Positions 32,447 to 40,749 of a stretch of 64,000 nt of DNA are shown here, in pieces; positions within the stretch are counted from its first letter, which is position 1, and each line of letters starts with the position of its first letter. The notes under the pieces were generated by a model. That model had not been told where the DNA came from and made no database searches. It was given only the letters and a program-made list of their open reading frames with translations. The stretch lies in assembly GCF_900114715.1 (NCBI RefSeq), contig NZ_FOTY01000002.1, forward strand, positions 1 through 64,000. The letters run 5' to 3'. The position numbers and the translations under genes were made by a program. This DNA is from Salibacterium qingdaonense (GTDB lineage Bacteria; Bacillota; Bacilli; Bacillales; Marinococcaceae).

Positions 32447-33004
32447 ATGAAAAAAGATCAGCTCAATGCTCATATCGGAAAGAAACTCCGGGAGGTTAGA
32501 AACAGAAAAGGTTTCAGTCTTGATGAAACAGCAGAGCGGACAGGAGTCAGTAAACCAATGCTTGGACAAATGGAGCGCGGGGTTTCCAATCCAACCGTAG
32601 GGACTCTCTGGAAGATAGCCGACGGCCTGCAGGTCCCTTTTACAACATTTGTAGAAGTAGAACGTCCCCCCGCTGCAAAAATCAGTTATGATGAATTGGA
32701 AATACTGGAAGGGGAACGGGGAGGATTCGATGTAAAGCCTGTATTTTCCAAAGACAGCCACACGCCATTTGAAGTGTTCTATGTCGATTTGTCCCCGAAC
32801 CGTCACTATTATTCCGATGCCCACCAGGAAGGGGTGGAGGAATATATTTTTCTTAATAAAGGAGAGCTTTGTGTTGTCGTCGGCAGCGATACATTTCATT
32901 TGCAGCAGGGAGATGCTCTTCGTTTTGAAGCAGACTTTGACCACGGTTACATCAATGAAACAAAAGAAACGGTGCACTTTATGATGATCATCTACTATTC
33001 GTAA
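32447..33004 (+). CDS. XRE-family regulator with C-terminal cupin domain
   Basis: 185 residues from ATG 32447 (AAGGTGG upstream); an in-frame start at 32390 lies in the operator region and has no site. The HTH is at about 8-62 (LREVRNRKGFSLDETAERTGVSKPMLGQMERG). A cupin fold follows (105-185, with HQEGVEEYIFLNKGELCVVVG and QQGDALRFEADFDHGYIN), the usual small-molecule sensor of this class. Divergent from azlCD, so it probably regulates amino acid export, perhaps in response to an amino acid. The ligand is not deducible. Confidence 0.85.
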   Translation: MKKDQLNAHIGKKLREVRNRKGFSLDETAERTGVSKPMLGQMERGVSNPTVGTLWKIADGLQVPFTTFVEVERPPAAKISYDELEILEGERGGFDVKPVFSKDSHTPFEVFYVDLSPNRHYYSDAHQEGVEEYIFLNKGELCVVVGSDTFHLQQGDALRFEADFDHGYINETKETVHFMMIIYYS

Positions 33005-33020
33005 AAATGTGTTAGTTCAC

Positions 33021-33328
33021 GCCTGTTGATTTACCATATAAAGGAATGGGAAAGGGTTCTATGAGGAGGGGGGATCTGTGATCAAAGCATGTATCCTCTT
33101 TCTTTTTCGTTGGACGGAGCCGTCTGCCCGACTCCAGCGGGAGAAGCGTCAGCCGAAGATCACCGGAGGCTCATACGAGGTGAGTCAGATCGGCGTTGGC
33201 ACAGGACGTGCCGAACTTAGCCGATCCTCCTTTACCACGATATAGCTGAGGCGACGCCCGCGGAAAGCGGGCAGGAAAGGCGGAGTCTAACGAATCGAAT
33301 CCTATATTTGGAAATAAACAGCCGTGGT
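33021..33328 (+). repeat. Repeat family B, copy 1 (full length)
   Basis: About 308 bp, starting GCCTGTTGATTTACCATATA and ending near AAACAGCCGTGG. It contains a long hairpin: TGCCCG, GCGGG and GCGTC on the left pair with GACGC, CCGC and CGGGCA on the right. An inner hairpin has GATCGGC/GCCGATC and GGCAC/GTGCC arms. Copies lie at 34708-35016 and 56827-57073, all in the same orientation. It fills the gap between the XRE-cupin gene and the GNAT gene. No conserved reading frame survives comparison of the copies. Confidence 0.85.
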
Positions 33329-33333
33329 GTCAG

Positions 33334-33786
33334 TTAGAAGCGGAACCCGTACCGTTTGGAGACAACATCATAGAACCCAAGAGAGTTGTACAGTGCTTTG
33401 GTTGCTGCGTTACTGACCCCGGTTTCCAGTTCAATCCCTTTAATGCCCTGGTTTTCGGCCCAGTATATAATTTTCAGTAGAAGATTTTTGGCTATACCTT
33501 GGTTACGGTGTTCTTTATGTACGTATAAATCATTCAGCCAGATATAATAACCGCCTTTCTCAAGGGAAATGCTGAGGTTGAAAAAAGCTGCTCCAACAAC
33601 AGCACCGTCAGATTCAGCGACAAAAATATGGGCGCCTGAGTGTTCTTGAAGGGTGAGATGGATGGATTCTTTTAATAATTCGCAGGCATTATCCCGCCCG
33701 ATGGAAGCCATCTGCTCCATCAGCAGATCCGTCACTTCTTCGCGCAGGCTTTCCGGTGCATTTTTAGGTATTTCGTAAATGTTCAT
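33334..33786 (-). CDS. GNAT-family N-acetyltransferase
   Basis: 150 residues. The acetyl-CoA-binding loop RNQGIAKNLL (about 97-106) follows the strand IWLNDLYVHKEH, and the C-terminal ETGVSNAATKALYNSLGFYDV is the usual last part of the fold. It is cytoplasmic. The substrate, small molecule or protein, cannot be told. The ATG has AGGAGGAG upstream. The HAD gene lies 26 bp upstream in the same direction, so the two may be co-transcribed. Repeats of family B flank the pair on both sides. Confidence 0.82.
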   Translation of the reverse strand: MNIYEIPKNAPESLREEVTDLLMEQMASIGRDNACELLKESIHLTLQEHSGAHIFVAESDGAVVGAAFFNLSISLEKGGYYIWLNDLYVHKEHRNQGIAKNLLLKIIYWAENQGIKGIELETGVSNAATKALYNSLGFYDVVSKRYGFRF

Positions 33787-33812
33787 GAGTCAGGTCTCCT
33801 CCTTTACCTGTA

Positions 33813-34649
33813 TTATTTCTGTTTTTCAAATTTTTTCTTATCGGTCAAATGGAGGCGCTCCTCCAAATAAACAGCAATCCCTTCGTCTTCATTGCTGTAT
33901 GTCACTTCTGCCGCTGCCTGTTTCGCTTCCGGTGAAGCATTTCCCATAGCAACGCCGCTTCCTGCTTCGGACAGCATTTCAATGTCGTTATCCTCGTCAC
34001 CAAAAGCAATCACATCATCCAGCGTCAGCCCGCAGTAACGAGCTGCTTTCTCAAGGCCCGCTGCTTTATTGTTGCCTGTACTGATAATTTCAATCATGTG
34101 ATGCGGCGCCCCCCAGGATCGTTGTTCAATCCCCTGCGCGTGTTCTCCGGAGATGAGGTGACGGAGCTCCTCGGCATGCTCCAGTTTCGGGTAGACAAGA
34201 AGAGAAGTGGGGCCGCTCTTAAGCAGTGTCTTCAGATCACCGCACGCTGCAGGATCCGTGTGGAGTGCGAACATATCAAGAAATGTTTCATCATAGTCGT
34301 GGAGGAACACATCATCCACCACTTCCGCCATCATATTATTTACCTGAAATGCCTTACACGTATCAATAATGGTTTTTGCCGTTTCCAGATCAAGCGGAGA
34401 ATGGTAAGTCTGAAAAGAAGCGTCCCCCGGGTGATGTACATACGCCCCGTTGAAATTAACGATAGGAGTGTCCAGGCCAAGCTGCTGGTAATACATTTTA
34501 CTGGCCCGGTAAGGCCTTCCGGTAGCAATCGCAATGAGGTGCCCCATTTTTTTTGCTTCCTGGAGCGTTTTGTACGTTCTGGTCGAGATGGTCTTGTCTT
34601 CTTTCAGCAGGGTGCCGTCTAAATCCAGTACAATTAAATGTTTTTCCAT
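33813..34649 (-). CDS. Cof-type HAD-IIB phosphatase
   Basis: 278 residues. Motif I is DLDGTLL (9-15), with the two nucleophile-site aspartates. Motif II is in ATGRPY, and motif IV is FGDEDNDIEMLSEAG near the C-terminus, with a C2-type cap between. The family hydrolyses sugar phosphates, flavin phosphates or similar. Closest in feel to YkrA/YwtE-like Bacillus proteins. It is followed by the GNAT gene. The ATG follows an AGGCGAGGG stretch. The substrate is unknown. Confidence 0.87.
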   Translation of the reverse strand: MEKHLIVLDLDGTLLKEDKTISTRTYKTLQEAKKMGHLIAIATGRPYRASKMYYQQLGLDTPIVNFNGAYVHHPGDASFQTYHSPLDLETAKTIIDTCKAFQVNNMMAEVVDDVFLHDYDETFLDMFALHTDPAACGDLKTLLKSGPTSLLVYPKLEHAEELRHLISGEHAQGIEQRSWGAPHHMIEIISTGNNKAAGLEKAARYCGLTLDDVIAFGDEDNDIEMLSEAGSGVAMGNASPEAKQAAAEVTYSNEDEGIAVYLEERLHLTDKKKFEKQK

Positions 34650-34707
34650 GGCGCTTACCCTCGCCTTTCTGTCAGGAAGTCACTGCTGCTCCAAAGTCTT
34701 GTTCCAT

Positions 34708-35016
34708 GCCTGTTGATTTACCATATAAAGGAACGGGGAAGGGTTCTATGAGGAGGGTGCATCTGTGATCAAAGCATCTATCCCCCTTTCTTTTTCGTTG
34801 GACGGAGCCGTCTGCCCGACTCCAGCAGGAGAAGCGTCAGCCGAAGATCACCGGAGGCTCATACGAGGTGAGTCAGATCGGCGCCCGGCAGGACGTGCCG
34901 AACTTAGCCGATCCTCCTTTACCACGATATAGCTGAGGCGACGCCTGCGGAAAGCGGGCAGGAAAGGCGGAGTCCGACGAAACGCTTCCTATATTTGCAT
35001 AATCAACAGCCGTGGT
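34708..35016 (+). repeat. Repeat family B, copy 2 (full length)
   Basis: About 309 bp. The ends carry the inverted pair CTGTTGATT (about 34710-34718) and AATCAACAG (35001-35009), which marks the element boundaries better than in the other copies. The outer hairpin arms begin with CGTTGGACGGAG and end with CGGAGTCCGACG. The inner hairpin GATCGGC/GCCGATC is present, with a small deletion against copy 1. It is in the same orientation as copy 1, 1.7 kb away. Confidence 0.85.
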
Positions 35017-35185
35017 CTTGTTCATCAGATTGTAAGAAATAACTTAAAAATGTACCATGAATCATGAGTATAATGCGCCTCAAATATGCTAATATGATGA
35101 AAAGAGTGTGCGTGTCCTATTTTACTTCAGCTGGCGTTGAAATGAAAGTTTCTGCTTAAATTGAAGAAGAAGGAGGTGGACGGCA

Positions 35186-36112
35186 ATCGCGGATTTTTTT
35201 TCGACCTATTCTTTTCGTGCGTTGTGGACTCCGGAACTTATAGTCGTTCTGGCTCTTACAGCTTTCATTTATTACAGTATAATTTTGAAAAAAAGGCATA
35301 ATTTCAAAGGAACGGACAAGTATTTTGTCCGCCGGAATATATACTTTCTGCTTGGTTTGGCTGCTTTGTATCTCGGTTGGGGCAGTCCATTGTATGTAGC
35401 AGGTCACTCTATTATTACACTCCATATGACACAGATGGTATTCGCCTACTTTGCAGCGGTGCCGTTGTTCATTCTCGCGATTCCGAAATGGCTCCTGCAA
35501 TCAGGAATCGATTGGTGGAGGAAAAAAGCGGAATGGATCTACCGTGTTTTGCTGCACCCGGTTATTGGTTTGATTACATTCAATGCTTTGTTTTCTTTTT
35601 ATCATATTCCCGTCGTTTTTGATGAAGTGATGCAGGCGCCGGTGATTCACAGTCTTTATCAGGGAGCGCTGTTTGCCTCCGCTTGGCTGATGTGGTGGCA
35701 CATGCTTTCACCGCTTCCATCCGGATATAAGCTCCCGGACCTGCGCCGGATTGTCTACATTTTTGCAAACGGTATTCTGATCACACCGGCCTGCGCGATG
35801 ATTATTTTTGCAGGCAGCCCGCTTTATGAAACGTATACGAATCCTGCTGTATGGTCGGAAGTAATGGCCTACTGCCTGCCGCCGGGCACTTCACCTCCGA
35901 CATCGATGATGAATGACGGGGCAGGCACGATGTCGTTTCTGGATGCTCATTCTGATCAGCAGCTGGCCGGGGTGGTTATGAAGATATCGCAGGAATTGGT
36001 GTATGTCACAACCATTGGATATGTATTCAAACAGTGGCTTGCCAAAGAACAGCCGAAAGAGGGAGAATGGACCATCAGCGATATCCCGGCCGATACAGAT
36101 CATTTAAAATGA
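35186..36112 (+). CDS. ctaG: Cytochrome c oxidase assembly factor CtaG
   Basis: About 308 residues with seven membrane helices. CtaG is needed to build the CuB site of caa3 oxidase in Bacillus. The N-terminal FRALWTPE, GWGSPLYVAGHSIITLHMTQM, NALFSFYHIPVVFD, ITPACAMIIF and AGVVMKISQE are family segments, with the likely metal ligands H and M. The start is odd. The family N-terminus (..FFSTYSFRALWTP) is in frame only back to a stop at 35162 and contains no ATG/GTG/TTG before TTG 35222. An ideal AGGAGG (35171-35176) sits 9 nt before ATC 35186, so AUC initiation is proposed. It lies next to SCO and a redoxin gene. Confidence 0.85.
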   Translation: MADFFSTYSFRALWTPELIVVLALTAFIYYSIILKKRHNFKGTDKYFVRRNIYFLLGLAALYLGWGSPLYVAGHSIITLHMTQMVFAYFAAVPLFILAIPKWLLQSGIDWWRKKAEWIYRVLLHPVIGLITFNALFSFYHIPVVFDEVMQAPVIHSLYQGALFASAWLMWWHMLSPLPSGYKLPDLRRIVYIFANGILITPACAMIIFAGSPLYETYTNPAVWSEVMAYCLPPGTSPPTSMMNDGAGTMSFLDAHSDQQLAGVVMKISQELVYVTTIGYVFKQWLAKEQPKEGEWTISDIPADTDHLK

Positions 36113-36137
36113 GAAAGTTTGAAAGAAGGGTGAAGCG

Positions 36138-36761
36138 ATGAAGCGTATCATGCTATTGGCAGGTGCAGGGCTTTTGCTGGCGGTGCTTGGCGGCTGCGGC
36201 TGGTTGTATCAGATCGGCCAGCCGCAGGGAGCTCAGAATGGCAGCAGTTTGACGGACGCAGACCTGTCCCTCCCCTCCTTTTCCTTTACAAACCAGGACG
36301 GGGAAACAGTGACAAACGAGGATCTTCAAGGGGAGTACGTGATTGCTGATATGATTTTCACGAACTGTCCGACCGTCTGTAATACGATGACCCCGAATAT
36401 GCTCAACCTGCAGGGTCAGATTGAACAAGCAGGACTGGAAGACGTAAGAATGGTGTCATTCACAGTTGATCCAAAACGCGACGATCCGGAGACATTAACG
36501 AAGTACGGCCAAAACTACGGGGCCGATTTCAGCAACTGGGATTTTCTCACCGGCTATTCGGTGGAAGAAATCAAACAGTTATCGAAGAATTCCTTTCTAA
36601 GTGCATTGAACCAGGATACCGGTGACCAAAATATTATCCATGCAACCGCCTTTTTCCTTATTGACCCAAAAGGGAATGTCGTAAGAAAATACGATGGTCT
36701 GGAAAACGACACAGAACCTATACTGGATGACCTGAAACGTTTGACGCCCGTTAATCGGTAA
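36138..36761 (+). CDS. SCO1/SenC-family copper chaperone lipoprotein
   Basis: 207 residues. A signal peptide ends in the lipobox LGGC (C20). The thioredoxin-fold domain carries the copper site CPTVC (C77 and C81, in FTNCPTVC) and the distal histidine H168 (IIHATAF). SCO proteins load or reduce the CuA site of cytochrome oxidase subunit II on the outer membrane face. The gene is 25 bp after ctaG and 26 bp before the redoxin gene, so the three form one transcription unit for oxidase copper assembly. The ATG has AAGAAGGGTG upstream. Confidence 0.92.
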   Translation: MKRIMLLAGAGLLLAVLGGCGWLYQIGQPQGAQNGSSLTDADLSLPSFSFTNQDGETVTNEDLQGEYVIADMIFTNCPTVCNTMTPNMLNLQGQIEQAGLEDVRMVSFTVDPKRDDPETLTKYGQNYGADFSNWDFLTGYSVEEIKQLSKNSFLSALNQDTGDQNIIHATAFFLIDPKGNVVRKYDGLENDTEPILDDLKRLTPVNR

Positions 36762-36787
36762 CATTTGTACAGAAAGGAGGTGGGAAC

Positions 36788-37294
36788 GTGCGGTCACTGA
36801 AGAAATATACCGGGTTCCTTGTGATGACGGTGTTGGCAGTTTTGGCTGCCGCTGCCTGCGGACAGGAAGAAGGCGGTGGTGAGATGTCGCTGGATAACGA
36901 AAACTGGGAATCTGTCAACCTCGCAGATAAAGAAAACCCTACTGTGCTTTTTCATTTCACCGGTGTCAATTGAAGCCACTGTGTTTCGCAGCTCGTGCAG
37001 CTGCAGGAGAATATGGAATTGTTTGAAGACATGGAAGCTGATATTTATACCATCAGCAATGATTCCCCGGAAGCACATAAAGAATTAAAAGAGCAGATGG
37101 GTTTTACCTTTACCATGTTGTCTGATGCTTCCCTTGATGTTGTAGAAAAAGCCGATATGGCCGGAGAAGGAATGTCGGTAAGAGGCTACTCGGTCTTTAA
37201 TGGAGACGGAGAGCTCATCACATCACAAGAAGATGATTTATGGGGAACGAACATTGAAAGCACTGCTGAAAAAATAAAGAATGCATTAAATTAA
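36788..37294 (+). CDS. Thioredoxin-fold lipoprotein with in-frame UGA at the first CxxC cysteine; candidate selenoprotein
   Basis: 169 codons including the stop if TGA at 36971-36973 is read through. The start is GTG with AAAGGAGGTG. The signal peptide ends in AAAC (C24). The fold is redoxin/AhpC-TSA-like: ENPTVLFHFTGVN, then UGA, then SHCVSQLVQLQ, then ADIYTISNDSPEAHKEL and TFTMLSDASLDVV. The UGA is codon 62, exactly where family members have the first cysteine of CxxC, giving U-S-H-C. The frame is intact on both sides and has coding character throughout. A 6-bp hairpin follows at 36988-37004. Third gene after ctaG and SCO. Alternatives are a nonsense mutation or a base error. No Sec machinery is in the window. 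Confidence 0.7.
36988..37004 (+). promoter_or_regulatory. Candidate bacterial SECIS hairpin
   Basis: GCAGCT (36988-36993), loop CGTGC, AGCTGC (36999-37004). The stem starts 14 nt after the UGA at 36971-36973, and the loop G lies 22 nt after it. Bacterial SECIS elements have a stem soon after UGA and a G in the first two loop positions, both seen here. A competing hairpin, CTGTG/CGCAG with a TTT loop, overlaps its left arm, so the fold is not certain. Confidence 0.5.
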
Positions 37295-37299
37295 ACAGA

Positions 37300-37333
37300 A
37301 GCTGGCCCCGTAACATGGGACCAGCTCTTTTTT
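37300..37333 (+). terminator. Terminator of the ctaG-SCO-redoxin unit
   Basis: AGCTGGCCCC pairs with GGGACCAGCT, followed by CTTTTTT. Its position after the redoxin frame suggests that the full frame, not the part before the UGA, ends the transcript. Confidence 0.88.
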
Positions 37334-37537
37334 GGTTTGACGGGAATACTTTCATTACAGGAAGTCTAAGCTTATCTTCATAAGAATGACTTTTCCCGCG
37401 CTGCGCATTTTATACCACGTTGTGTATATACATACATTTATGCGCAAAAAGACCATTAAGGTAAAAAGCTTAAATAACATTGCCAGGGCGGATACCGAAT
37501 CATTGAAAAATGAGTATAGAAAAATATAAAAATACAG

Positions 37538-37566
37538 TTGCATTAATATATATTCACACTTATAAT
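37538..37566 (+). promoter_or_regulatory. arg operon promoter with ARG box
   Basis: -35 TTGCAT (37538-37543), 17-bp spacer, -10 TATAAT (37561-37566). The spacer carries TGCATTAATATATATTCA (37539-37556), close to the AhrC/ArgR box, an AT-rich dyad of the TGAAT-ATTCA form. Arginine-dependent repression of the operon is expected. Further AT-rich sequence lies upstream (37513-37537) and may hold a second, weaker box. Confidence 0.75.
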
Positions 37567-37610
37567 AATAAGAAAAGAGGATGTATAAAGATAAAACGAG
37601 GTGCAAGTTT

Positions 37611-38642
37611 ATGAAAGCAGCGATCGTGGGAGCAACTGGATACGGAGGAATAGAATTAATACGCCTGCTTCACAGTCATCCTGATATAGAGAGCATGACC
37701 GTATTCTCTTCTTCTCAGGAAGGGAAACAGATGGCGGAAAGTTATCCTCATGTCACAGGTATTGTAGAACTCACCCTGAAAGATATCGAACCAGAAAGGC
37801 TGAAGGAACACGATGTCGTATTTCTATCTACGCCACCCGGGGTGTCCGCTGAACTAAGCGCAACATTGAATGGTGGAGTCAGAATAATTGATCTTTCCGG
37901 AGATCTCCGGTTAAAGAATGCGGATACTTACCGCCATTGGTATGGACGGGAAAGTGCACCGGACGCTCTTCTTCAGGAAGCGGTATATGGATTGACCGAA
38001 TGGCATAGAGAAGAAGTCCGTACAGCGGGACTGCTTTCCAATCCGGGATGCTACGCGACCACGGTGCTAACAGGCATTCTGCCGCTTATACAAAAACAGG
38101 CTGCAGAAGCAGGTGACTTGATTATAGATGCAAAATCGGGAACGACAGGAGCAGGACGCTCTCCATCGGCGATGACGCATTTCAGTGAAATGAACGACAA
38201 CCTTAAAATTTACAAAGTCAATGAGCATAAACATACACCTGAGATGGAACAGGAACTTACACGTTTCAGTGGAAAGGAAGCCCCCGTTACATTCAGTCCT
38301 CATCTTGTGCCAATGACACGCGGCATTATGGCGACAATGTACGTTCCGCTGTCACCAGGGTGGCAGCAAAAGGACCTGGAGAATCTGTTTGAACAGTGTT
38401 ACAGAAACAGTCCTTTCGTAAGGATTCGAAAAGACGGGGCGCTGCCGTTCACAAAAGAGGTGTATGGGACCAATTACTGTGATATAGGCTTTACTGTGGA
38501 TGAACGCACCGGGCGCGCCACTATTGTTTCTGTCATTGATAATTTAATGAAAGGTGCCTCCGGCCAGGCCGTCCAGAATATGAATCTGATGTTCGGCTTT
38601 CCGGAGACCAGAGGACTTGACTATATTCCAATGTATCCATAG
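37611..38642 (+). CDS. argC: N-acetyl-gamma-glutamyl-phosphate reductase
   Basis: 343 residues from ATG 37611 (GAGGTG upstream). An in-frame ATG at 37581 is nearer to the promoter but lacks a site. It reduces N-acetylglutamyl phosphate to the semialdehyde with NADPH. The Rossmann motif is VGATGYGGIELIRLL at the N-terminus, and the catalytic cysteine lies in NPGCYATT. First gene of argCJBD-carAB-argF, behind a promoter with an ARG box. Confidence 0.96.
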   Translation: MKAAIVGATGYGGIELIRLLHSHPDIESMTVFSSSQEGKQMAESYPHVTGIVELTLKDIEPERLKEHDVVFLSTPPGVSAELSATLNGGVRIIDLSGDLRLKNADTYRHWYGRESAPDALLQEAVYGLTEWHREEVRTAGLLSNPGCYATTVLTGILPLIQKQAAEAGDLIIDAKSGTTGAGRSPSAMTHFSEMNDNLKIYKVNEHKHTPEMEQELTRFSGKEAPVTFSPHLVPMTRGIMATMYVPLSPGWQQKDLENLFEQCYRNSPFVRIRKDGALPFTKEVYGTNYCDIGFTVDERTGRATIVSVIDNLMKGASGQAVQNMNLMFGFPETRGLDYIPMYP

Positions 38643-38681
38643 CCAGCATGTCATTAATAGATTAACAGGGGAGAGAGAAGC

Positions 38682-39914
38682 ATGGGAACGGTATACAAAA
38701 CCGAAAACATTACAGAAATAAGCGGTGGAAGCATTATCACCCCGAAAGGTTTTAAAGCAGCAGGCATTCATACGCAGGTGAAGCGGAAACGAAATGATCT
38801 TGGGGCCATTCTGTGTGATGTGCCGGCTTCGAGTGCAGCTGTCTATACGTTAAACAAAATACAGGCCGCTCCCCTGCAGGTAACAAAAGAAAGTATCGCC
38901 GAAGAAGGGAAACTGCGCGCCATTATTATTAACAGCGGAAATGCCAATGCCTGTACCGGAGAGGAAGGACTGCAGGACGCTTATACGATGCGCAGCGCAG
39001 CGGCAGAAACGTTTCAGCTCCCGGTCCACCAAGTGGCTGTGAACTCTACCGGCGTCATCGGTGAACGACTTTCGATGGACAAAATTGTGCCGGGCATCCA
39101 GGAGTTGCAGCCCATGCCCGCCTTTAAAGATGCGGACCAGTTCAATGAAGCTATCATGACGACCGATACGGTGAAAAAGCATGCCTGCTTTCAAACGACG
39201 ATTGATCATACACAGGTCACGTTCGGCGGCGCCGCCAAAGGGTCCGGCATGATTCATCCCAACATGGCTACCATGCTCGGTTTTGTCACAACAGATGCTG
39301 TAATCGAGCCGGAGTATCTTCAGCAGGCTTTGTCGGAAGTGACCAACAGAACATTCAACTGTATTACAGTAGACGGCGATACGTCGACCAATGATAATGT
39401 GATTGTGATGGCGAGCGGACATGCGGGAAATGAACCGTTGACCCCGTCCCACCCGGAATGGGATACGTTCCTTCACGGCCTGCAGATCACCTGCGAGGAA
39501 CTTGCCCAAAAAATAGCCCGGGACGGAGAAGGAGCTACGAAACTGGTAGAGGTGAAAGTGGACGGAGCACTGAATGATCATGAAGCAGCAAAGGCTGCGA
39601 AACAGATTGTCGGAAGTGACCTGGTGAAGACAGCCATTTACGGCACCGATGCCAACTGGGGCCGGATTATCGTTGCCCTTGGATACAGCGGTGTAGACCT
39701 GGACCCGGAAGCCATAGACATTTCTCTCGGTCCGATTAAAACATTAGAAAACAGTCGTCCTGTCTCCTTTTCGGAAGAAGATGCCAAAGCGTATCTTGAA
39801 AAGGAAGAAATAACCATTAAGGTGAATCTGCATTCAGGAAGCGGATCCGGAAAAGCCTGGGGATGTGATCTCAGTTATGAGTATGTCAGAATAAACGCCG
39901 GTTACCGGACGTGA
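38682..39914 (+). CDS. argJ: Bifunctional ornithine acetyltransferase / N-acetylglutamate synthase
   Basis: 410 residues. Transfers the acetyl group from N-acetylornithine to glutamate (and can use acetyl-CoA), closing the arginine acetyl cycle. The precursor cleaves itself at Ala-Thr in HPNMATML; T197 becomes the nucleophile. The oxyanion segment NSTGVIGE (121-128) is present. The ATG has AGGGGAGAGAG upstream. Second gene of the operon. Monofunctional or bifunctional type cannot be decided from sequence, although argC-argJ order without argA favours the full cycle. Confidence 0.95.
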   Translation: MGTVYKTENITEISGGSIITPKGFKAAGIHTQVKRKRNDLGAILCDVPASSAAVYTLNKIQAAPLQVTKESIAEEGKLRAIIINSGNANACTGEEGLQDAYTMRSAAAETFQLPVHQVAVNSTGVIGERLSMDKIVPGIQELQPMPAFKDADQFNEAIMTTDTVKKHACFQTTIDHTQVTFGGAAKGSGMIHPNMATMLGFVTTDAVIEPEYLQQALSEVTNRTFNCITVDGDTSTNDNVIVMASGHAGNEPLTPSHPEWDTFLHGLQITCEELAQKIARDGEGATKLVEVKVDGALNDHEAAKAAKQIVGSDLVKTAIYGTDANWGRIIVALGYSGVDLDPEAIDISLGPIKTLENSRPVSFSEEDAKAYLEKEEITIKVNLHSGSGSGKAWGCDLSYEYVRINAGYRT

Positions 39915-39934
39915 TGCAGGAAGGAGGAAGCGGG

Positions 39935-40738
39935 ATGAAACATGTTATTGTCCTTAAGTGCGGAGGTTCCACTCTTGAGAATCTAAAGGCGGATTTTTTT
40001 GAAAGCATAGCAGCTATGCAGAAGAAAGGACTGCACCCTGTCATCGTTCACGGCGGCGGGCCTGCAATTAACCGCAGATTAGAAAAAGACCATGTTCCCA
40101 CCGAATTTGTGGAAGGTCTTAGAAAGACAACACCTCAAGTGCTGGAAGCAGTAGAAAAAGCATTGACAGGCGAAGTGCGCCGCAAACTGGTGCAGGCCCT
40201 TGAAGAGAGCGGTGCCCCGGCACACGGAGTCACAGGTAGTGAGAATGACCTGCTTCAGGCTTCCCCGGTGGATGTAGAGACCCTGGGACTTGTCGGAGCC
40301 GTTGACACTGTTCATACAAAACGGCTGGAAGAGCTTATAGAAAGTGGCTGTATTCCTGTCATCGCTCCCATCGCTTCCTCTGAAAGTCACGGCCGGCTGA
40401 ATGTGAATGCCGACGCTGCTGCTGCCGCTGTGGCAACAGCGCTTGGAGCCGGAGAACTGGTTTTTGTTACGGATGTAGACGGTGTACTGCGGGACGGCAG
40501 GCTGGAAGAAACACTTACAGAGTCATCTGTCACAAAATACATCGATCAAGGTATTATTTACGGTGGGATGATACCGAAAGTTAAAGCCGCAGCCGCGTGC
40601 CTCAAAGGATCCATTAATAAAGTAACCATCGCCAACGGAAACGGAAAAAACAAGAATGAAGATGGAACTTTGAAAGGGACGACCGTTGTAAAAGAACCTA
40701 CTTCAACCGATCATAAGATAGAGATGCTGGATAACTAG
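39935..40738 (+). CDS. argB: Acetylglutamate kinase
   Basis: 267 residues from ATG 39935 (AAGGAGG upstream); an in-frame ATG at 39911 overlaps argJ but has no site. Phosphorylates N-acetylglutamate. The amino acid kinase fold has LKCGGSTLEN at the start, HGGGPAINR as the substrate/phosphate loop and FVTDVDGVL, then GGMIPKVKAA near the C-terminus. There is no N-terminal arginine-sensing helix extension, so it is probably of the arginine-insensitive type. Confidence 0.95.
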   Translation: MKHVIVLKCGGSTLENLKADFFESIAAMQKKGLHPVIVHGGGPAINRRLEKDHVPTEFVEGLRKTTPQVLEAVEKALTGEVRRKLVQALEESGAPAHGVTGSENDLLQASPVDVETLGLVGAVDTVHTKRLEELIESGCIPVIAPIASSESHGRLNVNADAAAAAVATALGAGELVFVTDVDGVLRDGRLEETLTESSVTKYIDQGIIYGGMIPKVKAAAACLKGSINKVTIANGNGKNKNEDGTLKGTTVVKEPTSTDHKIEMLDN

Positions 40739-40749
40739 GAGGGGCAGCA

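Noticed and set aside
33079-33246. GTG frame with AGGAGGGG site inside repeat B copy 1, ending at TAG
   Set aside because: The same place in copies 2 and 3 is read in other frames because of different C/T run lengths, so the protein is not conserved. The sequence is better explained as a structured repeat.
36788-36973. A 61-residue short lipoprotein ending at the TGA
   Set aside because: The product would stop in the middle of the thioredoxin fold, just before the active site, while family sequence continues in frame for another 107 codons.
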